Shown here in pieces: positions 62,593 to 64,000 of a stretch of DNA of 64,000 nt (position 1 is its first letter; every line of letters starts with the position of its first letter). Source of the DNA: Cyclobacterium marinum DSM 745. GTDB lineage: Bacteria; Bacteroidota; Bacteroidia; Cytophagales; Cyclobacteriaceae. A model generated the notes under the pieces. It was not told the origin of the DNA, did no database searches, and worked only from the letters and a program-made list of their open reading frames with translations. Made by a program: the position numbers and the translations under genes. The stretch covers positions 5,934,001 through 5,998,000 of the forward strand of contig NC_015914.1 of assembly GCF_000222485.1 (NCBI RefSeq), written 5' to 3'.

Positions 62593-64000
62593 TTAAAACG
62601 TAACATTTACTCCCAAAATCAAATTTCTGGAAATAGGCATATAACCTCCATCAAATCCGACGGTATTGTTACTTCCTGTCTGAATCTCAGGATTTGTACC
62701 TGTATACTTTGTGATGGTAAACAGATTCTGACCTTGGAAATAAATAGAAGCCCTGCTCATACCTATGTTATTTAATAAGGCTTCAGACAAATTATAAGTC
62801 AACTGTACATTCCTCATTCTAAAATAAGAACCATCTTCTACAAAATAACTGGATGGCCGACTACTCACTTGATCATTAATATCCATTATTGGGAAAGTAC
62901 CGGTAGGATTACTTGGCTGCCAAGCATCATACAATGCTGTTTTTGATTTATTTCCTTGGAATGTATTGAAATCCGTCCAGTAATTGATATAATTAAAAAT
63001 ATCGTTTCCAACAGATCCATTACCAAAGATTGCCAGATCCCAATTTTTATACCCTAGGTTTAAATTAATTCCATAAACAAAATCCGGATGAGGGTTTCCA
63101 ATGATAGTCCTATCTGCATCAGTAATTACACCATCTTCGTTCACGTCCTGAACCTTGAATTTACCAACGGCATTGTAGTTACCGTAAGCAGGATGTGCAT
63201 CTACCTCTTCTTGGGTTTGAAAAATACCTAAGTTATTGTAACCAAAGAAAGAAGATATAGGATATCCTGATTGGGTAATTGTTACTGAAGGTACTCTAGT
63301 GGAAGTCCCAAACAACACATTGTCTTCATTCTCCGCCAAATTATCAACATTGTTTCTGTACATGGAGAAGTTAGCAGAAACGCCATAACTTAATTCTCCT
63401 CCCATAGCAGTGTCATCAAGTCCCAAATTTAAGTCAATCCCCTTATTGGTCATTTGACCTACATTAAAGAAAGGCGCGGTGGCATCTCCATGTCCATAAT
63501 TAATGGGAGTTTGAAATAACATATCTGAAGTTACCCTGTTCCAAAGGTCTAATTCGAAGAAATATTTCCCATCCATCAACTCTATATCCAAGCCAATATT
63601 ATTAGAAGTAGTGGTCTCCCACCTTGCATTTGGATTTCCAAAGCGCTGTGCATCAAAACCTAGAGAAGGGGTGGTGGTTGAACCATCAATAGGATAGCCT
63701 GCATTGAAAATATTTGACCTATAGGTTGTATATGCATTGTAATCACCGATCAATTGGTTACCGGTTTTACCCCAACCATATCTCAATTTCATGTCAGACA
63801 CAATTGGCAAAGCCTCAGCCACTGCTGCTTCATCCGATAATCTCCATCCTAAACTAAATGCAGGGAATGTTGCATTTCTGGATGCAGCCAAAAATCTAGA
63901 AGACCCATCATTTCTCAAAATAAACTGAACGAGATATTTACCATCGTAAGAATAGTTCAGCTTACCGAACTGGGAATAAAGTCGATAATCACTCTCTACT
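62593..64000 (-). CDS. SusC/RagA family TonB-linked outer membrane protein (5' part outside window)
   Basis: C-terminal 469 residues of a SusC-type transporter; the frame is open to the right edge. The entry segment reads RLYSQFGKLNYSYDGKYLV and is followed by RNDGSSRF and FPAFSLGWRLSDEAAV, the standard mid-barrel motifs. Later blocks LRYGWGKTGNQLIGDYNAY, NPNARWETTTSNNIGLDIEL, GKFKVQDVNEDGVITDADR and YFRMRNVQLTYNLSEALL are also typical, and the barrel ends ILGVNVTF. A TTG at 63918 could be called as start, but homology continues through it. Signal peptide, CarboxypepD_reg and plug domains lie outside. Pairs with the SusD-like gene. Confidence 0.95.
   Translation of the reverse strand, partial: VESDYRLYSQFGKLNYSYDGKYLVQFILRNDGSSRFLAASRNATFPAFSLGWRLSDEAAVAEALPIVSDMKLRYGWGKTGNQLIGDYNAYTTYRSNIFNAGYPIDGSTTTPSLGFDAQRFGNPNARWETTTSNNIGLDIELMDGKYFFELDLWNRVTSDMLFQTPINYGHGDATAPFFNVGQMTNKGIDLNLGLDDTAMGGELSYGVSANFSMYRNNVDNLAENEDNVLFGTSTRVPSVTITQSGYPISSFFGYNNLGIFQTQEEVDAHPAYGNYNAVGKFKVQDVNEDGVITDADRTIIGNPHPDFVYGINLNLGYKNWDLAIFGNGSVGNDIFNYINYWTDFNTFQGNKSKTALYDAWQPSNPTGTFPIMDINDQVSSRPSSYFVEDGSYFRMRNVQLTYNLSEALLNNIGMSRASIYFQGQNLFTITKYTGTNPEIQTGSNNTVGFDGGYMPISRNLILGVNVTF

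Noticed and set aside
1..64000. CRISPR array, prophage, defence island or tRNA cluster
   Set aside because: No regularly spaced repeats, phage structural genes, nuclease/defence families or cloverleaf sequences were seen by eye.

Overview
This 64 kb window is a stretch of a Bacteroidota chromosome. It is AT-rich and carries SusC/SusD-type and CarboxypepD_reg-type TonB-dependent receptors, a gliding-motility protein (GldC), menaquinone synthesis (menC), Bacteroidota-only families (DUF4249, DUF4407) and two likely promoters of the TTTG/TAnnTTTG type. The gene mix (EPS tyrosine kinase, sulfatase, DUF1080 with Gfo/Idh oxidoreductase, NagB with a NagX-like protein) fits a marine, polysaccharide-using member of the Cytophagales, probably Cyclobacteriaceae. 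That last assignment is inference. I see no rRNA, tRNA, CRISPR array, prophage, IS transposase or defence island.

Layout. 1-3.3 kb: end of truB, then ribF, both subunits of a 3-oxoacid CoA-transferase, and gldC. 3.7-8.6 kb: TonB receptor, SGNH lipoprotein and MobA-like nucleotidyltransferase. 8.9-11.3 kb: nagB and a divergent NagX/DUF5009 membrane protein. 11.4-20 kb: housekeeping genes (GAF protein, rsmE, kdsB, CocE-type peptidase, ferritin, pncA/pncB, DMT transporter, peroxiredoxin). 20-22.2 kb: Gfo/Idh/MocA oxidoreductase with a DUF1080 hydrolase. 22.5-26 kb: class III aminotransferase, a coiled-coil membrane protein, a deoxyribonucleotidase and a cold-shock protein. 26.3-33.4 kb: acetylxylan esterase, then a leftward sugar module (MFS transporter, AGE epimerase, Tat-exported FAD oxidoreductase) preceded by menC. 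33.6-37.3 kb: queA, an esterase and a degenerate NAD/FAD oxidoreductase. 37.7-43.9 kb: four-gene outer-membrane operon (unknown secreted protein, STN-TonB receptor, DUF4249 lipoprotein, large secreted protein). 44-48 kb: sulfatase, DUF4407 protein, SGNH hydrolase. 47.8-49.2 kb: SAM-I riboswitch and metZ. 49.3-53 kb: RND/ABC-type efflux adaptor and TolC, then a class IV aminotransferase. 53-59.6 kb: leftward exopolysaccharide block (GT4, Wza, Wzc tyrosine kinase, rfbB) ending in thyA. 60 kb to the end: FabZ-like dehydratase and a SusD/SusC pair whose SusC is cut by the window edge.

The most unusual sequence-level structure is a family of about 150-200 bp imperfect palindromes present three times (8742-8941, 27722-27892, 35821-35970). 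Each copy lies between two converging genes and its ends lie close to or over a stop codon. The copies share a 20-base end in two cases, have recognisable terminal inverted repeats, and fold symmetrically about a small central hairpin. No transposase is associated with them. The other main findings are a SAM-I riboswitch whose antisense strand mimics a small membrane protein, an oxidoreductase that has lost its nucleotide-binding glycines, and nested dyad symmetries upstream of the STN-receptor operon and in the 22.2-22.5 kb divergent promoter region.
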